NCBI GenBank assembly: GCA_963693085.1
Contig: OY856409.1
Span: 506,591,803 to 506,655,802, forward strand
Direction: 5' to 3'
Origin: Alisma plantago-aquatica
Lineage: Eukaryota; Streptophyta; Magnoliopsida; Alismatales; Alismataceae
DNA: 64,000 nt
The translations under genes were made by a program, and so were the position numbers. Below, piece by piece: positions 32,221 to 43,846 of the stretch (position 1 is its first letter; each line of letters starts with the position of its first letter). The notes below the pieces were generated by a model that searched no databases, was not told where the DNA came from, and worked only from the letters and a program-made list of their open reading frames with translations.

Positions 32221-32375
32221 TGTTACATTATATATTTCCTGTTTTACATAGCCTGCTATTTGTTTTGTTATTTCTCTTTTATATATGGACCTCTCTGTAA
32301 TTCTTTCAGTATTATATATATGAGGGTGCACACATTGTGCAACCCTAAGCTCTCCAAATCTCATTGTTTTTCACA
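32221..32375 (+). repeat. Copia 3' LTR (155 bp)
   Basis: Same ends and length as the 5' LTR. Three substitutions by eye (CCTG/CCTA, TTTC/TTTT, TGAG/TGTG). Confidence 0.93.
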
Positions 32376-32493
32376 AACAATATATAGGTAAATGCATTCA
32401 ATTAATACATTCAATATATTAGACTAAAGTATCAACTAGTTTTAGTAATTTGTATCTATCTTATGAATAATTTCAGACCTGAATTGAGAATAA
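32376..32493. repeat. 118-bp flanking direct repeat, right copy
   Basis: Starts directly at the end of the 3' LTR with AACAATATATAGG and ends AATTGAGAATAA. See left copy at 27153-27270. Confidence 0.93.
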
Positions 32494-33389
32494 TTTTAAA
32501 ATTTTTCACTCTTTGATGATCTATAGCATAAGCTATAGAGTACCAATTGAAAATGATTCTTAACATAGTGTTCTATAAACTATTTCCTTCATTGTGTTAT
32601 TGAAAATGTCTTCGTACTCCCCATTCATATAGTTTTGTATCTTATCACTCATACATGTAAGAGCCCCCCATACCAACATATGATATTATTGCATAATTAG
32701 GTGTATTTATGTATGTAGATCATCCGGGTAAATTTCTTGCCTTAATTCCTTTATTTTGTCGTTGAAATGTGTTTCAAAATCTTGTGTTGAAAGGAGCGGA
32801 AATGCCAATGTCTGTCGGAATTTTTGTAAATTTTGGTTTCTGACGCATTGGAAATGGCGTCAAAATCAAAATTTCAAGCCATGATCTTTGGCCTTGGCCG
32901 CTTGAAGCTCATGATCGGAAACCATGCTCCAACCACCAGGACCATCGCGGAGCGATGGAAATTTGTCCTTACACCGCCTAAGACCCTCCTCGGTCTCCAT
33001 AGCGCCATGGATATTAGTAAATTTTTCTTCTTCTAGTCTCCTATTTTGCTTTGAAAGCTTGTATTTGCTCCTCCTGTGATCATCCCACGACAAGCCAAAT
33101 AGTTCTTCGGACCCAGAGAGACTTATCGGAGACGTATGTGGCCCTAGCTATCACTGTGAGTCAACTCTCCAAATGATGTCCTTCATGGCTGGTCATGGTT
33201 AGCACTTAGTAGGTCGAGTCGTGTGAGAGGAAGAAGAATCCAGGTGTTGGAATGACCTAGGTGCCCTCACCGAGTGACGATTCCAAAATCACAACGAGAG
33301 GGTTAGTAATGCCTTTGGGTCTATTTTCTAATTAACCAGCCACGTAGGACTATCTACTTAGTTTGGCTGACTTGGCGCTCTACCATTGG
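32494..33389. other. Non-coding spacer
   Basis: No recognisable gene. The open frame near 32833-33036 and its antisense have no identifiable homology. Confidence 0.45.
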
Positions 33390-34280
33390 TGCATATATGT
33401 TTAATTTGCAATAAATGTAGAAAATGGACCGATATATACTAAATTACCCAAAAAATACATAAGAGTTCAAATAAAATATAATCAATGGCTAATTCTGATC
33501 ATAATTATACATGAATATAAGGTGATGAATACAAGCAAACCCAAGATTTAATAAATAACATGTTGAATTTATTGAATATGTTTGGTTTGTGATATAAACT
33601 GATATGGTTGAATAATAACGAGATTTCCAAGATATTAGAATGATAATGACATCCACTTAGGGTTTTTGAAGTCTTTAGACTACAATAAGGGTTTTGAGAC
33701 CTATCCCTAATATCAACCCAGATTTAAGCCCTAGACTTGACCATTTTTAGCATATCAATATGGATACCATGGTGATTGTGGGAACGTCTCTCTTGGTCAG
33801 CATAAATGCCAACCACTAGAGAGACCCTAAACCTAATCCCTGATTATGAAACAAAATAATAATTTCTCAACAAAGGCGATTAAAACAATATATGAAAATC
33901 ACAGATAAAGTTTTCCTTTTTCTTTCTCATAAAACCTTCTAACAGAAAGTCGCATCATGGACATCACATTCAGATATCAAAAATCATATTCAACTCTATC
34001 AAATCCAAAATCAAATCTTATTGCTCACATGCAGTTCAGTTTACATCAATTACATGTACACGAAACAACAAACTCAGTATACTACCCATCCCGAGAAAGA
34101 GAGTGTACAGGGACAATCTAATCTATCCAGATTATTCTATTTATATCTTCTTTGTCACGGCCTCTTCATTAGATAGCATTATACCTAAAAATATTTGAAG
34201 CAACCTCATGAGACTCATATAGAGCGTCAGTAAGTGGATACCTCCCACTCAAGCTAGATACATGCATCAGCATCAGATTA
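33390..34280 (-). repeat. Tekay/Del-like Gypsy LTR, 3' portion (minus strand)
   Basis: On the minus strand it contains GTGGGAGGTATCCACTTACT (about 34238), a block I associate with Tekay/Del chromovirus LTRs. It is continuous with 40349 onward if the hAT element is removed. The left edge is not resolved. Confidence 0.5.
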
Positions 34281-34288
34281 AGTACAAC
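34281..34288. repeat. hAT target-site duplication, left
   Basis: AGTACAAC. The right partner AGTATAAC (40341-40348) matches at 7 of 8 positions. Confidence 0.75.
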
Positions 34289-34316
34289 CAAGGAAGAAGA
34301 TATCGACGATATCGTC

Positions 34317-35372
34317 GGTATACCGCTCGGTTTACCGATACCGAGTCAACCTGGCATCGATTTACGCATTTCTACCATTGCTCTCACAAATTTCGGTAAA
34401 CCGGTGGGTTTACCGGTAAAACTGACCGGTTTTTGGTGGTAGGGGGGGTTCAGTGCAAAATACCCGACTTATGGGCGATATACCTCCCCGGTATGCCGTC
34501 ATTTGCGAAGGCGAGCCTGCTGTTGCTGTTGGAGTGAAAGAACTTACTCATTTGGGGCGATTTTTTTCGTTGGAGCTCAAATCAGCTGTAATCAAGGTAT
34601 GTTTTCTTGATTTCTTGCATTCTCCATCATTTCCAACCCATCTCCAATCTATTTCCTTCTATTTTCACCATAAAATCTCTCCAAAAATCTCAATACACCC
34701 AAATCTTAGATCTACTTCAAAAAACTTAAGATTAATGCTATTTAACAGTAGATCTATGTGTATGTAGATCTACTAATGGTATAACTAGATCTACTACTTT
34801 TAATTAGTATTATCATATAATTTCACTAATTAATATTAAATTCGTAATAATACAATAAGTACTAGAAATAATAGGTATCTAACTTAGGTTTAGTAGAAGA
34901 AGTTGTACCAAATAGCAATGTGAACAAATACAAACAAAAATATAGTAAAAATATTTATATTTTTCGTTTTTTTATTTATTTAAAATGCTGAAAATAAAAA
35001 AAATCATTTTTTTTTGTTTTTTCTATAGAAATGTATGCATTAGTGTTATGTAAGATGGAATGAGTAAAGTTGTAATACATCACTTGACTTAATACTAGAT
35101 AATTATCAGATTTTATAATTTTTAAATTAATTTCAGACTTTAATTTTTTTATTTAAGCCTTTTTTCTTTCAATAAAAATCTTAAAAAATATTGTGTTTGA
35201 TTCTATAAATACATTTAACATTTATACACCTAAAAGTGTTGTGTTTGATTCTATAATACATAAAATAGATTAATTTCTTGCAACTTAATGGGTTATAGAT
35301 TTCATACACCTAGTTTTTATTTGTCTTTGTCTTTTTGCAGTGTGACAGTGTCCACTTTTGACTTTTGAGAAG
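34317..35372 (+). other. hAT 5' region: subterminal repeats, upstream exon/intron
   Basis: 34317-34440 holds inverted GGTATACCG/GGTTTACCGG motifs. A TTTTTGCAG acceptor-like site ends at 35340, and the ATG lies 33 bp downstream, so the 34900-35340 AT-rich part is probably a 5' UTR intron. The open frame at 34453-34767 has no recognisable homology. Confidence 0.5.
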
Positions 35373-38048
35373 ATGTCTTCAAGCGATGGTGAGGGTGTTG
35401 GGGCCGGTAGTGTTGGTGGAGCTAAGAATGTGATGGATTTTGCATGGAATCACTGCACGCCTCTTGAAGGCAACAGGGGAAAGATAGTTTGCAATTACTG
35501 CAAGAAGACAATTGATGGAGGGGGGATTACTAGATTCAAACGTCACATTACTGGTGGTGACAAAAATGTGGCAATGTGCATGAGGTGTCCCCAAAGTGTT
35601 AGGGATGATTTTAGGAATCTTATGGGTGCAAAGAAACGCAAACAACAAAAGATGAAGGAGGCTAACAGGGGTTACACAGATACATTATTCAATGTTAGGG
35701 GCACATGCTCTTCTGCAGAATCAGATGATGACAATGCATATCCTCCTGATTGTGACACAACTTATTCACGTCATGCGTATAGACGTGCCCTCAGAGATTC
35801 CCGCAGAGATGAGTGGGAAAGAGAGGAGGCAGCTCGAATTACAAGGAGGTATGGGCCATCTGGTGCAGGTGGAGGCAGTGGTACTGCACGTATTCCTATC
35901 GTTGACCTAGATGACGATGAAGACAGAGTTGGTCATGGCAAAAGGAAGAAAGGCGACATTGATACACTTTTCCGTTCTGCTAGTACGAGATTGAGGCATG
36001 TTGATGAGCCAGGGGTTAGGAGGCCTGAAGCTAGGCAAAAAGGCATTAAAGCAATGTTCACCGGTGCAAAAGATAAGGTCGGCAAGGCAGTGGGTAAGTT
36101 CTTCTTTGGTCATGGTATACCTGCACATGTTGCAACTGAACTGTATCTGCAACATATGGTAGATGTGATAGGGGATTCTGGGAGGGGCGTCAAGGCCCCC
36201 ACTTCATATGAATTAATGAACAAGTATCTTCCCCTAGAGAAGAAGGATCTACAAGCCTGGATTTCAGGCCAAAAAAATATGTGGGTTGAATATGGTGTCA
36301 CACTTGTGTGATGGGTAGACTAGTGGCAACAGAAGACGAATTATCAACTTTCTTGCACATTGTCGTGGATCCACAATTTTTCTGGACTCTATTGATGCTT
36401 CAGGTGAGGTCAGGAACCACAGGTTCATAAAGAAACTAATAAAGACATACATGAAGCAGGTTGGTGTGGAAAATGTGGTGCAGATAGTTACTGATAATGG
36501 TTCTGCCTTCAAGAAGGCCGAGGACAGTTTAATGAAGAAATATCCCATATACTGGACACCATGTGCTGCCCACTGCATAGATCTCATTCTCAAGGACATT
36601 GGCTCAATTGAATTCATTAAATCTGTTATCATTGATGGTAGGTTGATCACAGGATTCATCTACAACCATTCTTTTTTGTTGAATGCAATGAGGCGACGTG
36701 AGTATTGTGGAGGTGATCTTATTAGAACAGGTGCAACTAGATTTGCAACAAACTTTCTTGCCTTACAATCATTAAAGTCCAAAAAAGGATGGACTTAGGA
36801 GGCTCTTCAATGGAGTGGAGTGGACCTCCATGAAGGAGCACAATACCCCAGTTGGCAGTAGAATTGAGCAGTTGATTGCCAGCAGACCTTTTTGGGATAA
36901 GGTTACTAGGGTGCTGCGAATAATGGAACCCATTGTTAAGGTATTGAGGCTGGTAGATGGTGACAAAACTGCAACAATGCCTTTTTTATATGATGCAATG
37001 ACCTCAATGGTGGACCGCATCAAAGAAGCAGCTCCTAAGTCCAATGAGCAATACATCAGAATTTATGAGAATCGTTGGACAAATATGTTTTTGCATCCAT
37101 TGCATAAAGCAGGTATATATCTCAATCAATTATGTTCTAAGTTTCTAACTTCTGAGTTATTTGTCTAACTCATAGTCTACCTATTAAAATGTCATTCTAA
37201 TTTCCTTATTTATATTTATGACAGCTTACTATTTGAATCTGAGGTTCCAATACTCACAAACGCTTGGATTGAATCCGACTCTAATGACTGTTGTGAGAGA
37301 TGTCACCAACAAGTTCATTACCTCTCCAGAAGAGCGATTGCTAGTACTGGAAGAGGTATAAGATAACTATATTACTTACATTCTTAATTTCTCATTAGTC
37401 ATTAGTCATCACTTTGATTTCATCATCTAAATATCGTAAATGATGTTTTTTTTGCAGTTGCGCCATTTCCGTGAAGGCACTAGATGTTTTGGACATCCAA
37501 ATGCGGTTTCTGATCGTGAGGCAGGTGATCCTAGTGAATGGTGGGTTTGGAATGGAACAGGTGCCCCCCATTTAAGAAAAGTGGTTGTTCGCCTCCTTGC
37601 TCAAACAACATCTACAGGGGGTTGTGAAAGAAATTGGAGCACATTCAATCTGATACACTCAAAGAGAAGGAACAAGCTTGGGGCAAACAGGTTGAGGGAC
37701 CTTGTCTACGTTCACTACAACATGCGGTTGAGGGCTAGAGCAATACGAGATGTCAACTATAGGGAAGTGGATTTTGATGTTGTCCACGATCCCATTGACA
37801 CCGCATACACTTTCAGCACTGACAGACGTAGAGGGCTGGATGAAGATTCAGAAAATCCTTTAGAGGAATGGATGAATGAGATAGGTCTACCTGTTCTTGA
37901 TAATTTAGATGGGCGTCCAGATCCATACATAGAAGATCAATTTGAGCCAAACAATGGTGATGATTTTATTCTTGATAATCCGCCTAAAAGACTTGAGCCT
38001 GAAGCTGCACATGTAAATGTTGATATGGAAATAGATAGAAGAGTATGA
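35373..38048 (+). pseudogene. hAT transposase pseudogene (BED finger, RNase H-like core, dimerisation region)
   Basis: Start chosen at the ATG at 35373. Exon A, 35373-37112: BED finger (CNYC...RFKRHITGG...CMRCP), an acidic/basic linker, then the core. Exon B, 37225-37355; exon C, 37458-38048. Splice sites fit: CAG|GTATAT, ACAG|CT, GAG|GTATAA, GCAG|TT, and phases match. Core landmarks: CDG at 36307, VTDNGSAFKKAED, WTPCAAHC, and in exon C GGCERNWSTFNLIHSKRRNKL (catalytic Glu plus dimerisation motif). Lesions: frame break near 36306, TAG at 36316-36318 and a one-base shift near 36790. The protein cut element ends in the nucleus. This copy cannot make a full-length product. Confidence 0.85.
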
Positions 38049-39232
38049 GAGTAGTTAGGTAGCTCAGATTCTTCTTCTTCAGCTGGTTCCAAATCTAAGT
38101 TTGATGATAGTGACAATGATGGCGGTAATCAAAGTCAACGCTCTCCAGAATATCCTCAAGCTGTAGATCCTCAACATGATGATTGGCCTTATGTTACTAG
38201 GGGTGCACCTCCATAACAAGAATATCCCATGGCTGAAAAAACTTTTCAAAGAAGAAAAACTCAAACAGGGAAAGATTACAGCGGTTGCTAGTACTGGAAG
38301 AGGTATAAGATAACTATATTACTTACATTCTTAATTTCTCATTAGTCATTAGTCATCACTTTGATTTCATCATCTAAATATTGTAAATGATGTTTTTTTT
38401 GCAGTTGCGCCATTTCCGTGAAGGCATTGGATGTTTTGGACATCCAAATGCGGTTTCTGATCGTGAGGCAGGTGATCCTTGTGAGTGGTGGGTTGGAATG
38501 GAACAGGTGCCCCCCGTTTAAGAAAAGTGGTTGTTCGCCTCCTTGCTCAAACAACATATGCAGGGGGGTGTTAAAGAAATTGGAGCACATTCAATCTGAT
38601 ACACTCAAAGAGAAGGAACAAGCTTGGGGCAAACAGGTTGAAGGACCTTGTCTACGTTCACTACAACATGCGGTTGAGGGCTAGAGCAATACGAGATGCC
38701 AACTATAGGGAAGTGGATTTTGCTGTTGTCCACGATCCCATTGATACTGCATACACTTTCAGCACTGACAGACGTAGAGGGCTGGAGGAAGATTCACAAA
38801 TCCTTTAGAGGAATGGATGAATGAGATACGTCATCCTGTTCTTGATAATTTAGATGGGCGTCCAGATCCATACATAGAAGATCAATTTGAGCCAAACAAT
38901 GGTGATGATTTTATTCTTGATAATCTGCCTGAAAGACTTGAGCCTGAAGCTGCACATGTAAATGTTGATATGGAAATAGATAGAAGAGTATAACAGCAGT
39001 TAGGTAGCTCAGATTCTTCTTCTTCAGTTGGTTCCAAATCTAAGTCTGATGATAGTGACAATGATGGTGGTAATCAAAGTCAACGCTCTCCAGAATATCC
39101 TCAAGCTATGGATCCTCAACATGAGGATCGGCCTTATGTTACTAGGGGTGAACCTCCACAACAACAAGAATATCCCATGGCTGAAAAAACTTTTCAAAGA
39201 AGAAAAACTCGAACTAGGAAAGATTACAGTGG
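37338..39232 (+). repeat. Tandem duplication of about 947 bp inside hAT transposase
   Basis: 37338-38284 and 38285-39232 are adjacent copies. Each starts TTGCTAGTACTGGAAGAGG and contains the last 18 bp of exon B, the intron, the GCAG acceptor (37457 and 38404), exon C and the S/D-rich tail, ending GATTACAG(C/T)GG. The second copy has small deletions near 38490 and elsewhere that break its frame. Confidence 0.92.
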
Positions 39233-40001
39233 TGCACCTCCACCAAATGCCGCAATGCCCACAACTCCAAGCCCCTACCCCTACTCATACCCATCCAATC
39301 CACAACCACAACCACAATACCAGAGTCCAAGTGATTATCATTCTGATGTTATTGAATCAATGGATGCATTGAGCATATCTGACTCTCAATCTCAACATTC
39401 ATTTGGAGATATGTTATTTGGGCAGACACTTCCATACCCATCCCAGACTTCTCAACATGGGTATTTTGGATATCAAGTTGAACCACAAGGTCCACAACCA
39501 AGGTTACAATTAGAACTTGGACCTGGTATGGGATATCATGAAGCATACTCTGTCCGTAGCCCTTATGGATGCTTTCGGGTGAACACCGAAGCATACTCTG
39601 GTGATTTCGGGCAAACATGGAGTGGTGGGCATACTACAATTTATCCTATTGTCGTAGTTCCATTACAACCTCCTTTTCCTCAACCTCCAACTCCTCGAGC
39701 AAGGGCACCCGCACCTCCTCCCGCTTCTTCTCAGCCTCCCGGGAATTCAGCAAACAAGGCTCAATATCTCAAAGATTTACAAGAACATTTTCCAAAGATT
39801 GGGATGATGCAGTATGTGAATCCTGAAGTATATGAGGAGCATGTTGTCACATACAACAAATCGTATAGAGCTTTGATGACATGGGAGCAATATGTAGAAC
39901 AACAATATCCTTATCGGCAGCCGGCGCGCCACTCAACATACAACTGGTGTGAGTTAGTACTTAGTAATTTACTATGTTGTTATATGTTTGTTGTAAGTTG
40001 A
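38994..40001 (+). pseudogene. Proline/glutamine/tyrosine-rich C-terminal frame of the hAT element
   Basis: Open in one frame from the codon after the TAA at 38991-38993 to 40001. It begins with SSDSSSS and DDSDNDGG, continues with PTTPSPYPYSYPSNPQPQP, and ends in a more ordered segment (KAQYLKDLQEHFPKIGMMQ, YEEHVVTYNKSYRALMTWEQ). It is in frame with the duplicated exon C, which suggests a C-terminal extension of the transposase cut off by a stop that both exon copies share. It is unclear whether it was ever translated by readthrough, by splicing, or as a separate protein. I do not recognise the ordered end. A donor-like site follows YNW near 39946. Confidence 0.5.
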
Positions 40002-40348
40002 ATATTATTGCATAAGTGTGTAAACATGCGTTTATGGATTGTGCTACTAAAATTTCAGATCTTAATTCTCATATTTTGTCATCGAAATCTCCAAAAAAAC
40101 AGGATTTATTCCTTACCTCCCACATGATTGACCCCCCCCAACATACCCAATATAGAATTTTATTGCATAAAACGTTGCATCTAGGTTTTAAGACCACGCT
40201 TGTAAAATTTCATGATTTAATTTGTTCATTTAGGCGTCGATAAGTCCAGGATTGCATCTGTTGATATTTCAGTCGGTATACCTGTAAATATCTATTTCCA
40301 CGTCGTCAATAAGGCGTCGGTATCGGCATTTAATTCCTTGAGTATAAC

Positions 40349-43300
40349 AACTCTAAAGAAACTTGCAGTATTGAAGGGTCTAGCAGATAGTTCTGCAGAA
40401 GTCAAATCTAGTCTATAATGATAATCTAATCAAACATATAAGGTAATGACTTAAACCAAATATAGCTTTAAAACATCTTTTAGAGCATGTCTATGAACAA
40501 ATCAATAGATATTTTTTCGTTCAAATTAACAATCATTATGCATGAGTAACAAGTCAAGATCTAAGCACTTTGAATCAATAATAACATCATCTTTGTGACA
40601 TTCCACCAGCCGGACCAGGAACACATCATGTAGTCCTGAAGCTGAAGTACACATAAGACATGTCTACCAAACAGTACTTATCAAATAGCAAGAAATCCAA
40701 ATCATATTCAGGAGTTCATATTTAAATCCTAATATTTACTACTTGTCAACAAGATAGATCAGAATATGGAACAGATCATCACTATAACAACATGATTACT
40801 TTTCACAACAAGAAACATAATCAACAATGGTAAATCATCAGCTAGAAGTACAAGGAATGTAACAAACATTCAAATCATGTTCTATACGGCTTGTCATCTT
40901 TTATTCATTTGTCCTAAAACTACTTGGCTTGTACCTCACCAAGTAGAAGTCTTCGCGCCTGATTCTCGTGTCAATGACTCACCGTCACTATCTTAGGTTT
41001 AACCGGCCACCCTAAGATATCAACAACAGACCTTGGCCACATCAGGGTTGCCTGAAGAAGCTCACGTCCTCATCTCGGGTACACGAGATAGGAACCAGCA
41101 AAACAATATATCACATAACACAGCATTTTTCATATTTTCATATTTTACATATTTTATTTCATCAGAGTCTATTCCTCATGGACATAGACTCTCACAGCAA
41201 GGATCTAGGGCCAGAGCCACTCCAGATGACTCACTCCTAAATCCTGGTAGTCTAACCTTAAGGTCTCGATCCACACTCCAGAAATCCTTCTCATAATTCA
41301 TCGATTACTATAAGGAGATCCGTTTTGTTTCTCCAGTGTGGTCCTCGGGGGAAACTCACGGTGTTCAGGACAAACAAGATGCTTCATCATTCCACTTGTT
41401 ATTAATATCTTTTATCATCTTAAAAGAATTCAAAACATCATATATCATATGTGTGTATTCTCGCGTAACTAAAAACAAAATGAAACAGATTAAGCTTATC
41501 AAGAAAGACAATGACTAAAACAAGAAGCACAACAATCTATAATTTGCAACACATACAATTCTTTACATTTACACATCATCTCATAACAGTCATCATCAGT
41601 GGGCCTTCAGCCCAAGACATAATATTATTGTCCAACATTTACCCTATCAGTGTTTTATCATCATCAGTGGGCCTTTAACCCGAGACATAATCTCATTGTG
41701 CAGCATTTACCCTCATCAGAATTTCTCAAATGTAATCAGTGCATGTTAAATTCAATTTCAATATATTTCTTATCAGTTAATTCTATATCATAGTTCTCAA
41801 CAAATATTCACAAAGATATAAGAACTAGCAATAATAAAAGTATATAGATATCTTGTATCATTCATCATACTCAAAATAGGTTTATCATGCAACATATACT
41901 TATTCCATCCAATTTAAATAGATGCAAATAAATTTCATGCATAACAAACTTATTTCTCTTCTTTTATTTCACATTCTTTAGTTAAGATTACTAATCAAGA
42001 CATGTTGAATATCATTTGAAGTCCATCAAAATAGCCCATTCTCAGAGTACATGTATTCTATCAAACAATCACAATCCAAGAACACATTCTTGTAAATCAA
42101 TTCAAATGTTGAAACTTCATCTTTTAATTGAATTCGACCACAGTTATGTGCATTCCTTAATCCCTCACTTGAGATCGTTATTCATTAGCATCATCTAGCT
42201 CATCATTTTAGGGTTAGAGTTAGATTCTTGGATTCATCTACTAATTCCCATCTTTTTCCTTCATTTTATATTCATTAGTATCAACTTCTTTCTTTTCATG
42301 TTCATTACATTATTGGAACCAATCATTCTTAATTCACTTGATATACAATGCTTCTCTTCTCATTAACATACATCAAAGCCCAATTTTAGTATATTTCGTT
42401 CAATTTGGATTAAGCCACATGTAATTAAAATAAAAGATTAAAGACTTCATCATAATAACTGCATTAACTTGTCATCATTATTCAGTACATTTTTTTTCAT
42501 ATCATTTCTTATATTTAGACAAGTGTACCATATCATTGACTTCTAATGGCACCCCCATAATGAACAATGATCATTCCTTATTATACTACTCACTTTAGGT
42601 AAAAAGAATAAATTAGGATTACATCTTCTTACACCATAATCTCTAATCATCTTTCACAATTCATTGTTATGTAACTTGTATAAAAGACTTGGATTCATAT
42701 CGAATTCCATAAATTATGCTAAAATGGATGAATTAGGCTTAGATCATACTAATCAGACTTATCATTTTCAATTAGAGTAATAACACCTAAATTTGAGAAT
42801 TTCATCACATTCACAAGACTATATACAACCTTAAGTTTTATCTCTCATACTCGGCTCGGTACTAGATTTCTATAGTTTAACTTGTCATCTTAGTTCAACA
42901 TATCATAAGAGTCATATTATTCAGTAATCTCATTACAGTACATAGGGTTTCATTAGGCCATTCACTCACATGGAAACCCTAGTTTCCATTTTCACACATT
43001 TCGTTCATCAATCATAAGTATACATTGATTAATTGACTCATTTAATTCAATCCTTCAACACAAACCATAATCAAGGAATATCGCCACCTCATACTGATCC
43101 TTGTGTATGTATCATATTCAATTTTAGTAAAACTCAACAAAACACTTGTATAATTCATTCTAATACAATTGAAATATGATTCTATACATGTCAATTCAAT
43201 TCCCAAACATATTGACCATTGAGCTGATTTTTAGGAAATATTCACATGAAATAGCATAGTCATTTATCCATAGAATTTTCCATGGAACATCAATCAATAT

Positions 43301-43846
43301 ATCAGAAACTTAGCAAGCTCCATTCAATGAGGAGTAATCAAAATCAGTAGAATTTGATTTCCTAATATATCTTTCCAAATTAATACCTAGTCACATATAA
43401 ATACAAGCAAGATTTCTGATTATTTTCACTGGATAGAATTACGCATTCAACATGAATTCAGAGCTTAAGAGGGAGATAAACACTCACCTAAGGTGACAAG
43501 CACCTTAAAAACGTAGGTCAAACTCTGAATTTCTAGAAATCCAATCAAACTCTAGCAACTGCATCCATTTCTTCCTCCACTTAACTCGGAAACCCTAGAA
43601 ATTGAGATTAAGAGAGAAAGAGTGAGATAAGGGGATGATTTGATGTGATTTCAAATCAAATCAGAGGGACGGAATCTTGACATGTGAGAGAAGAATCACC
43701 ATGAAAGGCTATGGGAAGAAGATAAGCTTACTTGATTTCATCATATCTCGGATAGGGAAACCCTAGGTCAACATCTCCACCACTTTCTCCTCTCAAAACC
43801 CTAGCTCTCCTCTCTAGGATTTTGTTTCTCTGGAATGGATCACAAA
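40349..43846 (-). repeat. Tekay/Del-like Gypsy LTR, 5' portion (minus strand), non-coding
   Basis: AT-rich and without convincing genes. On the minus strand it carries GTCTTGGGCTGAAGGCCCACT-type blocks (41590-41720), a GAGTTTCCCCCGAGGACC block (about 41340) and a conserved GAGTCTATGTCCATGAGG block (about 41180), all of which I associate with Tekay/Del LTRs. The near-43800 end is C/T-rich (TAGAGAGGAGAGCTAGGG on the minus strand), like the sequence just after an LTR transcription start. Total length with 33390-34280 is more than 4 kb, so it may be more than one LTR. Confidence 0.45.
41591..41719. repeat. 68-bp tandem repeat, two units
   Basis: CATCATCAGTGGGCCTT...GACATAAT...CATTTACCCT occurs at 41591 and again at 41659 with substitutions. 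Confidence 0.8.

Larger units (their letters stand above)
27271..32375 (+). mobile_element. Full-length but broken Ty1/Copia element (family A)
   Basis: LTRs of 155 bp at both ends, primer-binding site, leader, gag-pol with a few disabling changes, and a polypurine tract. The LTRs differ at three positions by eye. Instead of a 5-bp target duplication the element is flanked by a 118-bp direct repeat. Same family as the minus-strand copy at 1-1416. Confidence 0.92.
34289..40340 (+). mobile_element. hAT-superfamily DNA transposon (6052 bp), formerly autonomous
   Basis: Flanked by an 8-bp near-identical duplication. Ends are short inverted repeats starting CAAGGAA, with CGATA/CGACG motifs just inside and many GGTATACCG/GGTAAACCGG-type subterminal repeats. 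Encodes a BED-finger hAT transposase in at least three exons, now broken. Inserted in a Tekay-like LTR. Confidence 0.85.

Noticed and set aside
34453..34767. 104-residue frame near the left end of the hAT element
   Set aside because: Crosses subterminal repeats and a probable 5' untranslated region; no homology and outside the transposase frame.
41590..41720. Possible CRISPR-like or satellite array
   Set aside because: Only two diverged 68-bp units, within an LTR-type region of a plant genome.
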